From contig NZ_JAPEPC010000001.1 in assembly GCF_026340465.1 (NCBI RefSeq), forward strand, positions 4,841,001 to 4,905,000: a DNA stretch of 64,000 nucleotides, given 5' to 3'. Shown piece after piece: positions 1 to 7,783 of the stretch (the first letter of the stretch is position 1; every line of letters starts with the position of its first letter). Below the pieces are notes generated by a model. That model ran no database searches, was not told the DNA's origin, and saw only the letters and a program-made list of their open reading frames with translations. Source of the stretch: Streptomyces sp. NBC_01306. Lineage in GTDB: Bacteria > Actinomycetota > Actinomycetes > Streptomycetales > Streptomycetaceae. The translations under genes were made by a program, and so were the position numbers.

Positions 1-1
1 G

Positions 2-784
2 GTGATCTTCCCGACCACCGTCGCCGGATACCTCGGGGCGCGCAGCGCCGACGTACTGCGCAAGAACGCGGTCTGGCTGCCCGCGTACAACATCCTGCTC
101 TTCGTCCCGATGTTCCTCGGCCTGGCCGCCCTGTTCGTGGTGCCGCACCTGACCGGCGCCGACTCCAATCTGGCGCTCTTCAAGCTGGTGGTGGACTCGC
201 TGCCCGCCTGGGCCGTCGGCGTCATCGGGGTCGCGGCGGCGCTCTCCTCGATCGTGCCGATGGCCATCTTCATGCTGGTGATCGGCACGATGTGGGGACG
301 CAGCGTGCTCTCGCTCGTACCGCGCTGGCAGGAGCGGCAGAAGGGCGCGTCGCAGTGCGTGGTGGTCGTCGCGGGCACGCTGGCGCTGGTGCTGACGTAC
401 GCCGCGCCCAACACGCTGGTACGCCTGTCCCTCATCTCGTACGAGGGGATGGCGCAGCTCCTGCCGATGCTGCTGCTCGGTCTGGTGTGGCGCCGGCTGA
501 CGTTGCTCGGCGCGGGCAGCGGACTGGTGGTCGGGGTGGGGGTGGTCTGTGCCTTCGTGTTCAGCGACCACGATCCGGTGTGGGGTGTGAACGCGGGGAT
601 CGTCGCGCTCGGCGCCAACCTCGTGGTCGCGCTGGCCGTGACGTACGCGGGGCCGCGGGACCGTGACCCGCGGCCGGACGGGGAACTGCTCGCCCGCGAC
701 CCGATCGGGGCCGCGGGCGGTGGCGGTGGCGGTGGCGGTGGCGATGACGGTGGCGGCGCGGGCGGAGCTGATGTCCTCGCCTGA
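2..784 (+). CDS. Sodium:solute symporter family permease, C-terminal part
   Basis: The open frame is already running at the left edge, so this is the 3' part of a larger gene; whole family members have about 500 residues and 12-14 membrane segments. The 260 visible residues carry about six hydrophobic helices (near 28-47, 69-99, 118-135, 149-164, 168-188 and 198-218) with the small-residue-rich helices and arginine-flanked loops of the SSS family. The first visible codon is not a real start. The tail is a low-complexity glycine run from a GGC/GGT repeat at about 717-760. The solute cannot be named. It converges on the MFS gene at 863. SSS assignment is by overall pattern, and another multi-pass transporter family is possible. 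Confidence 0.6.
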   Translation: MIFPTTVAGYLGARSADVLRKNAVWLPAYNILLFVPMFLGLAALFVVPHLTGADSNLALFKLVVDSLPAWAVGVIGVAAALSSIVPMAIFMLVIGTMWGRSVLSLVPRWQERQKGASQCVVVVAGTLALVLTYAAPNTLVRLSLISYEGMAQLLPMLLLGLVWRRLTLLGAGSGLVVGVGVVCAFVFSDHDPVWGVNAGIVALGANLVVALAVTYAGPRDRDPRPDGELLARDPIGAAGGGGGGGGGDDGGGAGGADVLA

Positions 785-814
785 GGCGGCCATGCGGCTT
801 CGCGGGGGCGAGGC

Positions 815-874
815 GTCTCAGTGGCTCGTGTCTCAGCGGTGCGCGTCTCAGCGGTGCGTGTCTCAGTGGCGCGG
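815..874. repeat. Four tandem 15-bp repeats at converging gene ends
   Basis: The hexamer GTCTCA recurs with exact 15-bp spacing at 815, 830, 845 and 860, each followed by a similar G/T-rich stretch (gcggtgcgc type). The last unit contains the stop codon of the minus-strand MFS gene (863-865), so repeat expansion could lengthen or shorten that C-terminus. I see no dyad strong enough to call a terminator here. Confidence 0.7.
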
Positions 875-2299
875 GCGGAGCAGCAGCATGCTGAGCACGC
901 CCAGCGCCGTCAGACCTGCCGAGACCAGCAGCGGGGCGTTGCTGCCCGCCGGGGCCACCGCGATGACCAGCGCCACCCCGATCGACGAACCGATGTAGCG
1001 CGCCGTGTTGTTGGCGCCCGAGCCCATCGCCGCACGCTCGGGCGGGACGGACCCGACGGCGACGCGCGGCAGGGCGGCGTTCAGCAGCCCGCTGCCCACC
1101 CCGGCGATGAACAGCCCCGGCAGCAGCCGTACCAGCGAGCCCGCACCCACCGCGCCGAGCATCGTCAGCACACCCACCGCGTGCAGGGCGAAGCCGATGG
1201 CCAGCTGATGCCGGGCCTGCACCCGGTCCGCGAGACGCCGGGCCTGGAGCGCGACCAGGAAACCTGTGCCCGACCAGAGCACGAAGAGCCAGGCACCGGT
1301 CAGCGGGGAGATGCCGAGCGCCTGCTGGAGCAGTGCGGGCAGAAAGCTGAACAGCCCGATCACCGCGAGCCCCGTGAACAGCGCCCCCGCCGTCGACGCC
1401 AGGAACTCCGGGCGGCGCAGCAGCCGCAGATCGATCAGCGGTGTCGCGGTGCGCCGCTCCACGGCGACGAACACCGCCGCGAGCACGACCGCCGCGAGCA
1501 GCAGCAGGCCGACGGGGGCGCGCAGCCAGCCGTCCCTGCCGAGCGTCAGCGCGCTGACCAGCGAAGTGAAGGCGAGGCCGAGTGCGGCGGCGCCGGCCAG
1601 ATCGGGGCGGCCGCCGCGCGGGGCCCGCGACTCGGTGAGCGTGCGGGCGGCGACGATCGCGCCGGCCAGGGTGGCCGCCGCGAGCACGCCGTACGTCAGC
1701 CGCCAGCCGTACGGAGCGAGCAGGCCCGCAAGCAGCGGGCCCACCGCGATACCGGCGCTGACGAACGCGCCCCACACACCGGTGGCCCGGATCCGGGCGG
1801 AACCGGCGGGGAAGGCATGGACCAGCAGGCCGAGACTGCTCGCCAGGACCGCCGCGGTCGCCGCGCCCTGGGCGGCGCGGGCGAGCGTGAAGGTGAGCGT
1901 GGTCGGGGCCATGGCGCCCAGCGCGATCGTGAGGGCCAGTCCGAACGTGCCGATCAGGAAGAGCCTGCGCCTGCCGTAGTCGTCGGCGAGGCTGCCCGCC
2001 ACCAGCAGCAGCGCGGCCAGACCGAGCGGGGTGCCGTTGATCAGCCAGGCCTGGGCGCCGACCGGGGTGGAGAAGGAGGCGGTCAGGCCGGGGATCGTGA
2101 GCATGGGGGCCGTGTAGTTCATCAGCGCCACAGCGGTGACGGCGCTGGTGACGGCGAGCGTCGCACCCGAGCCTGCCGCTCTCCCGGCAGCCGGTGCGGT
2201 CTGCGTCGCCGGTGCCGCTGCCGGCCGTGCTGTCGGTGTTGCGTCTGCTGTCTGTGCCGACCGTGCTGCCGGTGTTGTCCGTGCCGCTTGCTGAGCCAT
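863..2299 (-). CDS. MFS efflux transporter
   Basis: A 478-residue multi-pass protein of the major facilitator superfamily, probably a proton-driven exporter of small molecules. Residues 1-45 are an Ala/Thr-rich hydrophilic leader; about a dozen membrane helices follow. The loop after the second helix (GSLADDYGRRRLFLIGT) is the MFS signature between TM2 and TM3. A long central loop with TESRAP...GGRPDLAG separates the two halves. The ATG at 2297-2299 is the first start after the divergent operator. It is transcribed away from the HxlR gene at 2391 and shares its control region, so it is the likely target of that regulator. Substrate unknown. Confidence 0.85.
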   Translation of the reverse strand: MAQQAARTTPAARSAQTADATPTARPAAAPATQTAPAAGRAAGSGATLAVTSAVTAVALMNYTAPMLTIPGLTASFSTPVGAQAWLINGTPLGLAALLLVAGSLADDYGRRRLFLIGTFGLALTIALGAMAPTTLTFTLARAAQGAATAAVLASSLGLLVHAFPAGSARIRATGVWGAFVSAGIAVGPLLAGLLAPYGWRLTYGVLAAATLAGAIVAARTLTESRAPRGGRPDLAGAAALGLAFTSLVSALTLGRDGWLRAPVGLLLLAAVVLAAVFVAVERRTATPLIDLRLLRRPEFLASTAGALFTGLAVIGLFSFLPALLQQALGISPLTGAWLFVLWSGTGFLVALQARRLADRVQARHQLAIGFALHAVGVLTMLGAVGAGSLVRLLPGLFIAGVGSGLLNAALPRVAVGSVPPERAAMGSGANNTARYIGSSIGVALVIAVAPAGSNAPLLVSAGLTALGVLSMLLLRPRH

Positions 2300-2321
2300 G
2301 ATTCCCGCCAGGTGATGTCAT

Positions 2322-2372
2322 AGGTTCAGTGAATGAACTCACGCTATCACGGTCGGTTCATTCATTGAACCT
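2322..2372. promoter_or_regulatory. Twin palindromic operator between MFS and HxlR genes
   Basis: Two 17-bp arms, 2322-2338 and 2356-2372, are inverted copies of each other (16 of 17 match) 17 bp apart. Each arm is itself a dyad, GTTCA-N5-TGAAC (2324-2338 and 2356-2370), so the region offers two palindromic sites 32 bp apart centre to centre. The right copy lies just upstream of a TAGGGT -10 (2379-2384) for the HxlR gene. HxlR dimers usually bind such dyads in front of their own gene and a divergent target, so repression of both genes is inferred. Confidence 0.75.
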
Positions 2373-2390
2373 GTGGAGTAGGGTGGGCGT

Positions 2391-2921
2391 ATGGCACTGG
2401 GCAAGGACTACGCGGCACAGCAGTGCTCCATCGCACGGGCGCTGGAGGTCATCGGCGAGCGCTGGACACTCCTCGTCGTGCGCGACGCCTTCTACGGCGT
2501 GCGCCGGTACAACGACTTCCTCGCCCACCTCGGGATGCCGCGGGCCGTCCTGGCCGCCCGTCTCCAGGCGCTCATCGAGGCCGGTGTCCTGGAGAAGCGC
2601 CGCTACCAGGAGTCCCCGCCGCGCGACGAGTACGTACTGACCGAGGACGGCGTCGCCCTCTGGCCCGTCCTGCGCTCCCTGGGGGTGTGGGGGCGCGACC
2701 ACGTCCCGGGCACGCTCCCCATGCGCACCTTTCACCACGCCGCCTGCGGTACGGAGCTCGGCGCGTACGGCGAGTGCCCGGCCTGCGCCCTGGCCGTACC
2801 GCCGGGCGATGTGGAGATGCGCCCGGCCGCGGGGCTTGATCCGGAGCCGGGCAACCCGGTCGGTCGTGCGCTCCTTGAGCCCCGGAGGCTGCTGGAGCCG
2901 ATCGAAGCGAGTCGTGTATAA
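2391..2921 (+). CDS. HxlR-family winged-helix transcriptional regulator
   Basis: A 176-residue HxlR/DUF24 regulator. The N-terminus has the family pattern: a cysteine (C12) in CSIARALEVIGERWTLLVV, then helices RRYNDFLAHLGMP and RAVLAARLQALIEAGVLEKR for DNA contact, then a wing ending in DEYVLTEDG. Residues 110-135 hold three further cysteines (HHAACG...GECPAC), which could bind metal or sense thiol stress. A TAGGGT -10 at 2379-2384 puts the transcription start at or next to the ATG, so the mRNA is probably leaderless. It is divergent from the MFS gene, which suggests local control of an efflux pump in response to its substrate. Confidence 0.88.
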   Translation: MALGKDYAAQQCSIARALEVIGERWTLLVVRDAFYGVRRYNDFLAHLGMPRAVLAARLQALIEAGVLEKRRYQESPPRDEYVLTEDGVALWPVLRSLGVWGRDHVPGTLPMRTFHHAACGTELGAYGECPACALAVPPGDVEMRPAAGLDPEPGNPVGRALLEPRRLLEPIEASRV

Positions 2922-2941
2922 CGGCTGGAGATACGTTTTTC

Positions 2942-2971
2942 AGCATCAGCAAGCATCGGCAAGCATCAGCA
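2942..2971. repeat. Three tandem 10-bp repeats
   Basis: AGCATCAGCA, AGCATCGGCA and AGCATCAGCA lie head to tail, followed by a broken fourth copy. They sit in the 119-bp gap between the HxlR gene and the small membrane protein gene at 3041. No function can be assigned from sequence. Confidence 0.6.
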
Positions 2972-3040
2972 AGCGTTCAGAGTGCAGTGATCAGCGCATT
3001 CAGCTGCTGCGCGGACCGGAACAGGAAGGGGGTGGGAGAT

Positions 3041-3355
3041 ATGGCCGCTCGGCTCATGCGTCTGTCCCGCCCCGCCATGGCGCTGTTCTTCTTCCTCCTC
3101 GCCGAAGCACTGCTCGCCGAGAGCGGCACGCTCACCTCCGCCGTCGCACTGGCCGCCACCGCCGCGGTCGGTTCCGCGGTCGCCGCCTTCGCGCTCATCG
3201 CCTCGCGCACCGCGCCCGCCGTGCCGCGCACCCGGATCCGTACGGCCATCCGCGACCGTGAACGGCGTACGGCCTTCCTGCCGCAACGCGATCCCGACGC
3301 CTCGGGCAGGCCCAGGCCCCGAGCACCCGGCCGTCCCGTCCCGACGGCCGCGTAG
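3041..3355 (+). CDS. Small membrane protein, DUF6412-like
   Basis: The ATG at 3041 follows a strong ribosome site (AAGGGGGTGGGAG) and is preferred to the upstream ATG at 2987, which has none. The 104-residue product has two hydrophobic helices (about residues 10-28 and 32-52) and then a basic, proline-rich cytoplasmic tail with many arginines. Small proteins of this type lie directly before a second YidC/Oxa1 gene in Streptomyces and have been placed in DUF6412; I infer that family from context and look. Spacing to the YidC gene is about 100 bp on the same strand, so the two may be co-transcribed. Function unknown. Confidence 0.6.
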   Translation: MAARLMRLSRPAMALFFFLLAEALLAESGTLTSAVALAATAAVGSAVAAFALIASRTAPAVPRTRIRTAIRDRERRTAFLPQRDPDASGRPRPRAPGRPVPTAA

Positions 3356-3458
3356 GACACCCCTCCGCCCCACGTACCACCCCAGTTTCCGCTGCGGTCC
3401 GTCACGCCGACATGTCTTCCTGTCCGGCCCGCGACGAGACCCCTCGGAGGGTTTTCCC

Positions 3459-4223
3459 GTGTTCTCTTCCGTCTTCGCAGCGTTCGCCAGCCTGGTCACG
3501 CACCTCGCCGACCTGCTCCAGCCGCTCTTCCACGGGTCGGCGACCGCCGCCGCGATCATTCTGTTCACCGTCTGCGTACGGCTCGCCGTGCACCCCCTCT
3601 CGCGGGCCACGGCCCGGGGCCAGAAAGCCCGCACCAAACTCGCCCCGCGCGTGGCCGAACTGCGCAAGAAGCACGCCAAGGACCCGCAGAAGATGCAGAA
3701 GGCCATCATGGAGCTGCATGCCGAGGAGAAGATCTCCCCGCTCAGCGGCTGCCTGCCGAGCCTTCTCCAGATGCCCGCCTTCTTCGTGACGTACCACCTG
3801 TTCTCCAGTCCGCAGATCGGCGGCTCGTCCAACTCCCTGCTCGGTCACACCCTCATGGGCAGCCCCCTCGGCGGCCGGCTGCGGGACGCGATCGGGCACG
3901 GCGGGCTCCTCGGCGAACAAGGCGTCATCTACCTGGTGCTCTTCGCGATCGTCACCGCCGTGGCCACCTTCAACTACGGCCGTACCAAGCGGATGATGGC
4001 CGCCTCTCCGACCCCCGCCGCCGAGGGGCCCGGCGCCGGTGTGATGGGCGCGATGAGCAAGGTGATGCCGCTGATGTCGTTCATGACGCTGCTCACGGTG
4101 TCCTACGTGCCGCTCGCGGCCGCGCTGTACGTCGTCACCAGCACCACCTGGACCGCCGTCGAGCGCGCCTTCCTCTACCGGGACACGATGCCCGCCGCGG
4201 CAGCCGTCGCCAGCCCGATGTAG
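3459..4223 (+). CDS. YidC/Oxa1-family membrane insertase (short paralogue)
   Basis: The GTG at 3459 follows CGGAGGG at 3445-3451; the frame stays open upstream but has no ribosome site. The 254-residue protein has the Oxa1 core: a helix carrying ILFTVCVRLAVHPLSRATARGQ, a coiled cytoplasmic loop (KLAPRVAELRKKHAKDPQKMQKAIM), and the helix with SGCLPSLLQMPAFFVTYHLF, followed by three more membrane segments. It lacks the large extra domain of Gram-negative YidC. Such proteins insert and fold membrane proteins with or without SecYEG. Its gene context differs from the rpmH-rnpA-yidC locus, so it is the accessory paralogue. Confidence 0.85.
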   Translation: MFSSVFAAFASLVTHLADLLQPLFHGSATAAAIILFTVCVRLAVHPLSRATARGQKARTKLAPRVAELRKKHAKDPQKMQKAIMELHAEEKISPLSGCLPSLLQMPAFFVTYHLFSSPQIGGSSNSLLGHTLMGSPLGGRLRDAIGHGGLLGEQGVIYLVLFAIVTAVATFNYGRTKRMMAASPTPAAEGPGAGVMGAMSKVMPLMSFMTLLTVSYVPLAAALYVVTSTTWTAVERAFLYRDTMPAAAAVASPM

Positions 4224-4438
4224 CGGTCCGGCCGATCCCCGTGCAGGGGGCCGTCCGACCGGGCGGCCCGGCCTCCGCACCGGCCTGAGCTGCGGCTCGG
4301 CCGGGCGCCATCGCGGAGCCCGGCGGTCCACCTTGTGAACGGGGTCTTGCGGCCTGGACCTCGAACTTGGAGGATCAGCCAATCCCCCGATGGCCGCAAC
4401 CCATCGGCCGGACCGGTCCAATCGTTGGGAGACTGACC

Positions 4439-5296
4439 ATGAAGCTGCTGCGTGTCGGAACGGCCGGGGCCGAGCGCCCCGCACTGCTCGACGCCGACGG
4501 AACCCTCCGTGACCTCTCCGCGCTGGTTACGGACATCGACGGAGGGCTGCTCGCCGACCAGGCGGCGCTCGACCGGATACGGGCCGCCGCCGCGGCCCGT
4601 GTGCTGCCCGCCATCGAAGGCGACGCGCCGCGGATCGGGCCGCCGGTCGGCCGGATCGGCAAGGTCGTCTGTATCGGGCTGAACTACCACGACCATGCGA
4701 CGGAGACGGGTGCGGCCATCCCCGCCGAACCGATCGTCTTCATGAAGGCGCCGGACACCGTGGTCGGCCCCGACGACACCGTGCTCGTACCGCGCGGCAG
4801 CGAGAAGACCGACTGGGAGGTCGAGCTGGCCGTCGTCATCGGGCGTACGGCCCGATACCTCGGGTCGGCGGAGGAGGCGCTCGGCCATGTCGCCGGGTAC
4901 ACGATCGCGCACGACGTATCGGAGCGGGCCTTCCAGATCGAGCGCGGCGGCCAGTGGGACAAGGGCAAGAACTGCGAGACCTTCAATCCGCTCGGCCCGT
5001 GGCTGGTGACCGCCGACGAGGTGGCCGACCCGCAGGCGCTCCCGCTGAAGCTGTGGGTGAACGGCGAGCTGAAGCAGGACGGCACGACCGCCGACCAGAT
5101 CTTCCCGGTCGGTGAAGTGGTGCGGTACCTGAGCCACTTCATGACGCTGTATCCGGGCGATGTCATCAACACCGGTACGCCTGCCGGGGTGGCGATGGGG
5201 CAGCCCGAACCCAAGCCCTATCTGCGGGCCGGGGACGTCGTGGAGCTGGAGATCGAAGGGCTCGGACGGCAGCGGCAGCCGCTCAAGGACGCGTAG
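4439..5296 (+). CDS. Fumarylacetoacetate hydrolase (FAH) family protein
   Basis: A 285-residue FAH-superfamily enzyme that cleaves or decarboxylates a beta-keto or oxo-acid using a divalent metal. After a short N-terminal domain, the core begins at IGKVVCIGLNYHDHATETG, followed by EPIVFMKAPDTVVGPDD, the metal-ligand segment GSEKTDWEVELAVVIG, and PLGPWLVTADEV and NTGTPAGVAMG in their usual order. The ATG at 4439 follows a GGGA ribosome site; 24 in-frame codons upstream are ignored. Candidates in the family include fumarylpyruvate hydrolase, ureidoglycolate lyase-like and 5-oxopent-3-ene decarboxylase enzymes; no pathway neighbours narrow the choice. Confidence 0.85.
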   Translation: MKLLRVGTAGAERPALLDADGTLRDLSALVTDIDGGLLADQAALDRIRAAAAARVLPAIEGDAPRIGPPVGRIGKVVCIGLNYHDHATETGAAIPAEPIVFMKAPDTVVGPDDTVLVPRGSEKTDWEVELAVVIGRTARYLGSAEEALGHVAGYTIAHDVSERAFQIERGGQWDKGKNCETFNPLGPWLVTADEVADPQALPLKLWVNGELKQDGTTADQIFPVGEVVRYLSHFMTLYPGDVINTGTPAGVAMGQPEPKPYLRAGDVVELEIEGLGRQRQPLKDA

Positions 5297-5388
5297 CGGC
5301 AGGTCCGGCCGCCTGCGGGCCGTCTGCGGGGGCTCGGGCCTGTTACTGGATGGCTGCGGGCGGCCCGGTCTGTTGCTCCGGACCGGCT

Positions 5389-5416
5389 GCGGGCCGGTGG
5401 GCGGCCACCGGCCCGC
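5389..5416. terminator. Bidirectional hairpin terminator
   Basis: A perfect 12-bp stem (5389-5400 with 5405-5416) closes a GCGG tetraloop between the converging FAH and MFS genes. There is no T-tract, which is common for Streptomyces terminators, and the symmetry allows action in both directions. Confidence 0.75.
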
Positions 5417-5479
5417 GGGCCGCCCCCGCTGGGCGTCGGGCCCCCGATTGCACGGCCCCCGGTCGTCACCCCGCCCGGC

Positions 5480-6940
5480 TCAGGCCGGGGTCCTCCGGTC
5501 CGGGGCCGGCCGGCGGAGCGGTTCCGCCGGACCCTCCGCGGGGGCGCGGCGGCCCTTCGGCAGCAGCAGTGCCGGTACGGCTGCCAGGGCCAGCAGCCCG
5601 ACCGCCCACCAGTAGGTGAACTGGAAGGCGTCCGCCCGTCCCGCGCCGCCCGGCGGACCGGACGGGCGGGACGCCAGCAGGACCGAGACCAGCGCCGTAC
5701 CGGCCGATGTGCCGACCTGCGAGACGATGTTCAGCACCGTGCTCCCCGACGGCACGTCGTCGGGGGCCAGCCCGCGGGTCGCCACCGTGTTGACGGGCAT
5801 CATCACCATGCCGACGCCCGACCCCATCACCAGCATCGCCGCGCACAGCCGCCAGTACGGAGTGTCAGGACCGACCTGCACGGCGAAGAGCGACAGGCCG
5901 AGAGCGGCCACCGCGATGCCGGAGACCACGATCAGCCGTGGGGACACCCGGTCGGTCCGCCGGGTCGCGATCTGCATCGAGATACCGACGGCGACCGCGA
6001 GCGGGATGCCGAGCAGCCCGGCCCGGGTGGCGCTCAGGCCGCGCGCCGTCTGGTAGTACATCGGCGTGAGCAGCATCGAGCCGAAGTAGCCGCAGGGGAA
6101 CAGGACCATTGTGGCGATCCCCGCAGCGAAAGTACGGTCGCGGAACAGCCGCAGCTTCAGCAGCGGATACCGGGCGGTCAGCCCGCGTACGACGAACCCC
6201 GCGGTCAGCAGCAGCCCCGCGACGGCCGGCAGCAGCGCCCCCGGCGAGGTGAAGCCGGCGTGCGCGCCGCCGGTGGAGAGGCCGTAGATCAGCAGGGCGA
6301 GACCCGGCGAGAGCATCAGCAGTCCGGGTACGTCCAGCGGCTGCGCCGGCTGCGGCTCGTCGCGGCGCAGCAGCCGCGCCGCGAGCACCAGGGCCACCGC
6401 GCCGATCGGCAGGTTGACCAGGAAGATCCAGTGCCAGGACGCGGCGTCGATCAGCCAGCCGCCGAGTACCGGACCGCTCACCGGCCCGATCAGTACGGGG
6501 ATGCCGAGCAGCGCCATCGGGCGGCCCATTCGTTCGCGGTCGGCGGCGCGGACGACCATCGCCATACCGACCGGCATCAGCAGCCCGCCGCCGAGCCCCT
6601 GGACCACCCGGAAGAGCACCAGTGTTTCGATGTTCCAGGAGAGCGCGGCCAGCCCGGAGCCGAAGGCGAAGAGGGCGATGGCGGTGAGATAGGTGCGTTT
6701 GGCGCCGAAGCGGCGCATGGCCCAGGCCGCGAGCGGGATGACGGCGGTGAGCGCCAGCGTGTAGCCGGTCGACACCCACTGGACGGTGCTGACCGGGGCC
6801 CCGAACGCGACGGCGAGCGGGTGCAGGGCGACGTTGACGATGGTCACGTCCAGCACGGCCATGACCGAGCCGACGATGACGACGGTGAGGATGCCGGTCA
6901 GCCCGGGAGCCGCTCCGGCGCGGAGGTCTGCGGTAGGCAT
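5480..6940 (-). CDS. DHA2-family (EmrB/QacA type) MFS drug exporter
   Basis: The ATG at 6938-6940 gives MPTADLRAG and a 486-residue protein; the longer open frame upstream runs through the FMN-reductase gene and is not used. Motif C of drug:proton antiporters is visible (LLGIPVLIGPVSGPVLGGWL), together with an N-terminal helix carrying VMAVLDVTIVNVALHPL and the loop WAMRRFGAKRTYLTAIALF. About 14 membrane helices are present. It lies 11 bp after the stop of the FMN reductase gene, so the two form an operon read from the promoter at 7711-7740 and are likely repressed by the divergent TetR protein. The drug or metabolite exported is unknown. Confidence 0.87.
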   Translation of the reverse strand: MPTADLRAGAAPGLTGILTVVIVGSVMAVLDVTIVNVALHPLAVAFGAPVSTVQWVSTGYTLALTAVIPLAAWAMRRFGAKRTYLTAIALFAFGSGLAALSWNIETLVLFRVVQGLGGGLLMPVGMAMVVRAADRERMGRPMALLGIPVLIGPVSGPVLGGWLIDAASWHWIFLVNLPIGAVALVLAARLLRRDEPQPAQPLDVPGLLMLSPGLALLIYGLSTGGAHAGFTSPGALLPAVAGLLLTAGFVVRGLTARYPLLKLRLFRDRTFAAGIATMVLFPCGYFGSMLLTPMYYQTARGLSATRAGLLGIPLAVAVGISMQIATRRTDRVSPRLIVVSGIAVAALGLSLFAVQVGPDTPYWRLCAAMLVMGSGVGMVMMPVNTVATRGLAPDDVPSGSTVLNIVSQVGTSAGTALVSVLLASRPSGPPGGAGRADAFQFTYWWAVGLLALAAVPALLLPKGRRAPAEGPAEPLRRPAPDRRTPA

Positions 6941-6951
6941 GGCAGGCCCGG

Positions 6952-7656
6952 TCAGCTGCCGTACGGGTGGTCGGCGCGGGCGGTGCGCAGCGCGCGGCCC
7001 CACCAGACCAGCTGGTCGACCATGCCCTTGGCGGCGCCCGCGCAGACCGCTTCGTCGAGCGGCTTGCCGTCCGCGCCGAGCCCGGACCACGGCCCATGCA
7101 GGCTGACGGAGTCCCGCACGGTCATCGCGTGCAGCTCGGCGAAGACCTGCCGCAGCTGCTCGACCGCGCGCAGCCCGCCGCCGAGCCCGCCGTACGAGAC
7201 GAAGCCGACCGGCTTGGCCTGCCACTGGCTGTAGTGCCAGTCGATGAGGTTCTTGAGCGAGGCCGGGAAGCTGTGGTTGTACTCGGGCGTGACGACGACG
7301 AACGCGTCCGCCCCGGCCAGCCTCGGGCTGACGTCGCCCAGCGCCGCCCGGGTCTCCGCAGAGGTGGCGGGCAGGCCGTCCCAGCCGGGCATGTGCACCG
7401 GGAGTTCCAGCTCCGCGACGTCGACGACGTCCAGCTCGATGTCCGTACGGTCGCTGACGGCGCCGGTGAACCAGTCGGTGACCGTCGGCCCCAGACGGCC
7501 GCCCCGGACGCTCCCGACGATGACGGCGACCCGGAGGGCGGAGTCCCGGCAGACGCCGCCACCGGCGGGGGCGGACCCGGGAGCAGTCCCGGCGGCAGTT
7601 CCGGTCGCAGCCCCGGTCCGGGAAGCGTTCGCCGTCTCTATGTCGGTCTCGGGCAT
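6952..7656 (-). CDS. NADPH-dependent FMN reductase family protein
   Basis: A 234-residue flavodoxin-fold reductase. After an Ala/Thr/Gly-rich leader of about 38 residues comes the phosphate-binding loop VIVGSVRGGRLGPTV, then VVVTPEYNHSFPASLKNLIDWHY (the FMN-binding TPEYN segment), VGFVSYGGLGGGLRAVEQLR and a C-terminal helical part. These enzymes transfer electrons from NAD(P)H to FMN, quinones, azo compounds or metals. Its place ahead of a drug exporter and under a TetR-type switch suggests joint detoxification of a redox-active compound. The leader is longer than usual, so a later start is possible, but no clear ribosome site supports one. Confidence 0.85.
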   Translation of the reverse strand: MPETDIETANASRTGAATGTAAGTAPGSAPAGGGVCRDSALRVAVIVGSVRGGRLGPTVTDWFTGAVSDRTDIELDVVDVAELELPVHMPGWDGLPATSAETRAALGDVSPRLAGADAFVVVTPEYNHSFPASLKNLIDWHYSQWQAKPVGFVSYGGLGGGLRAVEQLRQVFAELHAMTVRDSVSLHGPWSGLGADGKPLDEAVCAGAAKGMVDQLVWWGRALRTARADHPYGS

Positions 7657-7710
7657 GGGAGTCCCCCTGGGCGTCGTGTGATGGGGCCGCGTTCTGCGGC
7701 CACATCCAGT

Positions 7711-7740
7711 AAGCTACAACGCACGTTGTGGAAATTGCAA
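7711..7740 (-). promoter_or_regulatory. Promoter of the FMN reductase-MFS operon
   Basis: On the minus strand TTGCAA (7735-7740) and TAGCTT (7711-7716) are separated by 18 bp, a fair sigma-70-type (HrdB) promoter. The left TetR-type palindrome fills the spacer, so bound repressor would block polymerase. Confidence 0.6.
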
Positions 7741-7750
7741 CGCACGTTGT
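7716..7750. promoter_or_regulatory. Twin palindromes, likely TetR operator
   Basis: CAACGCACGTTG occurs twice, at 7717-7728 and 7738-7749, 21 bp (two helical turns) apart. Each is a dyad, CAACG-N2-CGTTG, and the outer flanks CTA...TAG make the whole 39-bp block symmetric. It overlaps the minus-strand promoter and precedes the TetR gene, which fits cooperative binding of two repressor dimers on one face of the helix. Confidence 0.8.
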
Positions 7751-7783
7751 AGATAGGGTGATGCCCATGATGAAGGAGCGCCG

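Noticed and set aside
717..760. Glycine-coding GGC/GGT run as an assembly error
   Set aside because: Similar Gly-rich tails are common in GC-rich genomes and the frame stays open to a stop; no proof of error from one sequence.
561..2342. A 593-codon plus/minus alternative frame across the MFS gene
   Set aside because: High-GC shadow frame rich in Arg/Ala/Pro and Gly; the MFS frame has real membrane helices and a plausible start.
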